Assembly (NCBI GenBank): GCA_027084145.1
Contig: JALWLM010000473.1
Coordinates: forward strand, 1-10,095
Length of the DNA: 10,095 nucleotides
Reading direction: 5' to 3'
Source of the DNA: Crocinitomicaceae bacterium
Lineage (GTDB): Bacteria > Bacteroidota > Bacteroidia > Flavobacteriales_D > Crocinitomicaceae
Under the pieces are notes generated by a model. It did no database searches and had not been told where the DNA came from. It worked only from the letters and a program-made list of their open reading frames with translations. The position numbers and the translations under genes were made by a program. Numbering within the stretch: position 1 is the first letter of the stretch; each line of letters starts with the position of its first letter. This document shows positions 7,596-10,095 of the stretch, piece after piece.

Positions 7596-9137
7596 ATGGC
7601 ACGAAAAAGAGTAGAAATTATGTTATTAAAACAATTATTATTACTTAAATCTCAAGGGAGAAGTAACAGAAGATGTGAACAAGAGTTAGGCATCCACCGT
7701 AACACGGTAAATTATTACGTACAATTATTTTCGTCTTGTGGATTGAGTTATCAAGAATTACTATCCAAGGACGAAGCCTCCTTAAAAGAGTTCTTTCCTC
7801 ATCGTATGATTTATGATGAGGACAGATATAACAATCTGTCGGCTTATTTTACATATTTTCAAAAAGAATTAAAAAAGCCTGGTTGTACGCGTGAAGTTTT
7901 ATGGAAAGCCTATTTAGAAAAGCACCCCGATGGTTATCGTTACAGTCAATTTAATGAACACTTTAATCGTTGGCTTAATAAAGTTAAAATAAGTGGTAAA
8001 CTTACTCATAAAGCAGGCGACAAGATGTATGTTGATTATACCGGTAAAAAATTAAACATAGTCAATAAACAGACAGGAGAAATAGAGGAGTTAGAGGTTT
8101 TTGTAGCCATTCTTCCGGCGAGTCAATATACTTATGTAGAAGCGAGTCGTAGTCAAAAGAAAGATGATTTTATTGGTTCTATGAATCGTGCTTTAAGCTA
8201 TTTTGGTGGAGTTCCTAAGAGCATCGTTACGGATAACTTAAAATCAGCGGTTAAAAAATCCAGTAAATATGAAGCTGTATTAAATAAGAGTTTTCGTGAT
8301 TTTGCACTTCATTATCAAACCACAATTAATCCTACTCGTGCTTATTCACCTCAAGACAAAGCCTTAGTTGAAGGAGCTGTAAAATTGGTTTACCAACGTA
8401 TTTTTTATCCTTTGAGTAAGATGACATTTTTTAGTATTGAAGATATTAATACAGCTATTAAAAAATTGCTTAAAGATTATAATAACTATGAGATGTCTCG
8501 GATAGAAAGCAGTAGAAAAGAGCAATTTATAGATATTGAAAAACCATTTTTAGGTGCTTTACCGGCAACTATTTACGAAATAAAAGAATATCGTAGAGCC
8601 AAAGTACAAAAAATGGGATTTATATATTTGAGTAAAGATAAAAACTATTACAGTGTTCCCTACCGTTATATTGGACAGCACGTTGAAGTTCAATATAATG
8701 CCGACACGGTAGAGATTTATTATCAATCCGATAGAATAGCCATACATAAGAGGAGTTACCGCAAAGGAGCTTATATTAAGCAAGATGAACACTTGAGTAG
8801 TAGCCACAAATTTTATCAAGATTGGAGTCCTGAATATTTTAAAAAATTGGCAGCATCTATCGGACCTGATGTACAAGCTTATATAAGCAAACTTTTGGAA
8901 CAAAACACTTATCCTGAGGTAGTTTACAAACAATGTTTGGGTATTATTCATCTCAAATCAGAATATCCCGAAAGGCTCAATTTTGCATGCTGTATGGCTC
9001 TTAATCAACCTCGCTACAGCTATCATATTATAAAGAATATCCTAATCAATAAAATGGATATAAAAAATGAAAAATCACATGATATACCTCAGATTGAAGC
9101 ACATAAAAATATTAGAGGCAAAAATTATTATCATTAG
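7596..9137 (+). CDS. istA: IS21-family transposase IstA
   Basis: A 513-residue DDE-type integrase/transposase that, with IstB, moves the element. The frame is open from an ATG at 7503, but those first 31 codons lie in the terminal repeats. The ATG at 7596 starts MARKRVEIMLLKQ, which leads straight into the HTH (about residues 10-42, with GRSNRRCEQELGIHRNTVNYY), so 7596 is preferred. The catalytic triad is visible: D147 in MYVDYTG, D213 in VTDNLKSAV and E259 in DKALVEGAVK, with 65 and 45 residues between them. The C-terminal part (about 340-420) has the beta-rich 'YYSVPYRYIGQHVEV' stretch that follows the catalytic core in this family. It ends HKNIRGKNYYH, a usual IstA C-terminus, so the protein looks complete. 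No internal stop or frameshift is seen. The istB gene follows after 95 bp, a wider gap than the overlap or few bases common in IS21 elements. Confidence 0.93.
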   Translation: MARKRVEIMLLKQLLLLKSQGRSNRRCEQELGIHRNTVNYYVQLFSSCGLSYQELLSKDEASLKEFFPHRMIYDEDRYNNLSAYFTYFQKELKKPGCTREVLWKAYLEKHPDGYRYSQFNEHFNRWLNKVKISGKLTHKAGDKMYVDYTGKKLNIVNKQTGEIEELEVFVAILPASQYTYVEASRSQKKDDFIGSMNRALSYFGGVPKSIVTDNLKSAVKKSSKYEAVLNKSFRDFALHYQTTINPTRAYSPQDKALVEGAVKLVYQRIFYPLSKMTFFSIEDINTAIKKLLKDYNNYEMSRIESSRKEQFIDIEKPFLGALPATIYEIKEYRRAKVQKMGFIYLSKDKNYYSVPYRYIGQHVEVQYNADTVEIYYQSDRIAIHKRSYRKGAYIKQDEHLSSSHKFYQDWSPEYFKKLAASIGPDVQAYISKLLEQNTYPEVVYKQCLGIIHLKSEYPERLNFACCMALNQPRYSYHIIKNILINKMDIKNEKSHDIPQIEAHKNIRGKNYYH

Positions 9138-9232
9138 TAACTTACAAATACTTTTTTTTATGATATGAAGTATAATGAAGCTTAATATAAAGAGAAATAA
9201 TAACAAAATAGTAACAATTAAAAAAGAAAAAA

Positions 9233-9976
9233 ATGAATCATCAAACCACATTAGAACAAATGAAATCAATGCGTCTTAATGCAATGGCAGAGGCACATTA
9301 CAACCATTTACAAGGCAGAATTAATACAGAATATACTACAGATCAATACGTAAGTATGCTAATAGAAAGAGAATGGGAAACTAAGCAAAACAATAAGATA
9401 AATCGTTTAATCAAAAATGCACGTTTCCGGTTTTCTGCCAGTATTCAAGATATTGATTATACAACAAATAGACAATTAAACAGAAATGTATTTGAGCGTC
9501 TTGCTGTATTAGACTTCATCAGAAATAAAGAAAATATCATTATAACGGGTGCAACCGGAACAGGAAAAAGTTATCTAGCACAAGCATTGGGCAATCAAGC
9601 CTGCCAGTTTCTATTCAAAACACTTTATTACAACACATCACGATTAATGGAGGATTTAAAGATTGCACGTTTAGAAGGTACTTATACCAAAGCTTTGTTA
9701 AAGATTGAAAGGGTAGATTTATTGATACTGGATGATTTTGGTTTAGTACCATTGGATACGCAACAACGTCAGGCACTTTTAGATATTATAGAAGGTAGAT
9801 ACGATCGTAGATCTACTATTATGAGTTCACAAATACCGGTATCGCAGTGGCATGAATTAATTGGAGAAGGAACAATTGCAGATGCAATCCTTGACCGTAT
9901 TGTTCATTCTTCACATCGCATAGAACTAATCGGTGACTCAATGAGAAAAAAACAGTTAAAAAAAGAAAGAAATTAA
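9233..9976 (+). CDS. istB: IS21-family transposition helper ATPase IstB
   Basis: A 247-residue AAA+ ATPase related to DnaC that forms the target-DNA complex and activates IstA. The Walker A motif is GATGTGKS at 106-113, Walker B is LLILDDFG at 163-170, and the sensor region is STIMSSQIP at 194-202. The C-terminal ADAILDRIVHSSHRIEL stretch at 216-232 is typical of the family. The N-terminal helical part (1-100) begins MNHQTTLEQMKSMRLNAMAEA, the usual IstB opening, which supports the ATG at 9233. The leader is A-rich (aaaaaagaaaaaa before the ATG), a common arrangement in Bacteroidota. Length and motifs indicate an intact protein. The stop is followed within 5 bases by a hairpin region and not by a recognisable IS end. 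Confidence 0.95.
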   Translation: MNHQTTLEQMKSMRLNAMAEAHYNHLQGRINTEYTTDQYVSMLIEREWETKQNNKINRLIKNARFRFSASIQDIDYTTNRQLNRNVFERLAVLDFIRNKENIIITGATGTGKSYLAQALGNQACQFLFKTLYYNTSRLMEDLKIARLEGTYTKALLKIERVDLLILDDFGLVPLDTQQRQALLDIIEGRYDRRSTIMSSQIPVSQWHELIGEGTIADAILDRIVHSSHRIELIGDSMRKKQLKKERN

Positions 9977-9980
9977 ACTA

Positions 9981-10023
9981 CTACCAGCTACAAGCTGGTA
10001 GATTTGATTACGCCTAAAGGCGT
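9981..10023. repeat. Two adjacent hairpins, REP-like, between convergent genes
   Basis: Hairpin 1 is ctaccagct (9981-9989), loop aca, agctggtag (9993-10001). Hairpin 2 is acgcc (10010-10014), loop taaa, ggcgt (10019-10023). They lie 8 bases apart between the 3' ends of istB and a minus-strand gene. Paired short GC-rich hairpins in AT-rich DNA look like REP elements, which are often linked to REP-associated tyrosine transposases. They could also serve as terminators for both flanking genes, although no T-run is clear on either side. Whether they recur in the genome cannot be seen here. Confidence 0.6.
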
Positions 10024-10030
10024 CTAAAGA

Positions 10031-10095
10031 TCACTCTCCAGAAATCTTAAAATCTCCGTCTTTATCCTCTATATCCTGTTTTTCGATATATTCCA
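10031..10095 (-). CDS. C-terminal end of an unrecognised minus-strand protein
   Basis: Reading the minus strand from the window edge gives 20 codons, EYIEKQDIEDKDGDFKISGE, and a TGA (complement of 10031-10033). The acidic, hydrophilic tail is plausible as a protein C-terminus, and the REP-like hairpins directly after its stop fit a gene end. It is too short to name. It might be a passenger gene of the IS, a REP-associated transposase, or an unrelated gene. It is convergent with istB. Confidence 0.4.
   Translation of the reverse strand, partial: EYIEKQDIEDKDGDFKISGE

Larger units (their letters stand above)
7459..9976 (+). mobile_element. IS21-family insertion sequence (left end and both genes; right end not located)
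   Basis: The element consists of a repeat-bearing left end, istA and istB, all on the plus strand. The left boundary is placed at the TG at 7459-7460. This is where the KilA-N reading appears to lose its natural sequence and just before the terminal repeats, and IS21 elements usually begin with TG. The boundary is therefore an inference good to about 10 bp. The right boundary given here is only the istB stop: no inverted copy of the left-end repeat (it would read tggcacattttggagcgg) appears in 9977-10095. No target-site duplication can be checked. Confidence 0.75.

Noticed and set aside
8559..8951. 130-codon open frame on the minus strand inside istA
   Set aside because: It lies wholly within a clear IstA coding region. 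The translation is hydrophobic low-complexity sequence typical of the antisense of AT-rich genes.
9075..9269. Minus-strand open frame of 64 codons across the istA-istB gap
   Set aside because: It overlaps both genes and its translation is mostly I, L and F from A-rich DNA. There is no recognisable domain or start context.

Overview
The window is AT-rich DNA, roughly 30% G+C by eye. It most likely comes from a member of the Bacteroidota, probably a flavobacterium-like organism. This rests on the AT-rich A-run leaders without strong Shine-Dalgarno sites before several genes, the style of the IS21 transposase pair (including the IstA C-terminus HKNIRGKNYYH), and a KilA-N protein of a type I associate with that phylum. 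The taxonomic call is inference.

Layout. Bases 1-127 hold the 3' end of what looks like an XRE-type helix-turn-helix regulator. A 50-bp spacer with repeats follows. Next come two large genes in a tight pair, 1 bp apart: a 1114-aa protein that joins an N-terminal phospholipase-D-type nuclease domain to an SNF2/HepA-type helicase (178-3522), and a 1138-aa Eco57I-type adenine DNA methyltransferase with its own C-terminal target-recognition region (3524-6940). Together they look like a two-gene ATP-dependent restriction-modification or related phage-defence system. The methyltransferase would mark host DNA, and the helicase-nuclease would act on unmarked DNA. The HTH protein could be its controller. 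A KilA-N domain gene follows in the same direction (6999-7499). It is cut at about codon 153 by an IS21-family insertion sequence, whose left end carries three 24-bp-spaced repeats and whose istA and istB genes fill 7596-9976.

The right end of the IS is not visible in the 119 bases after istB. Those bases hold two REP-like hairpins and the last 20 codons of an unrecognised gene on the minus strand.

The points most worth a second look are: the PLD-helicase fusion paired with a stand-alone methyltransferase; a sharp composition drop confined to the target-recognition part of the methyltransferase, which suggests a swapped specificity module; a perfect 26-bp palindrome inside the KilA-N coding sequence; and the missing right end of the IS21 element. 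Nothing here proves a new system. The defence pair is the best candidate for biology that is not fully described.
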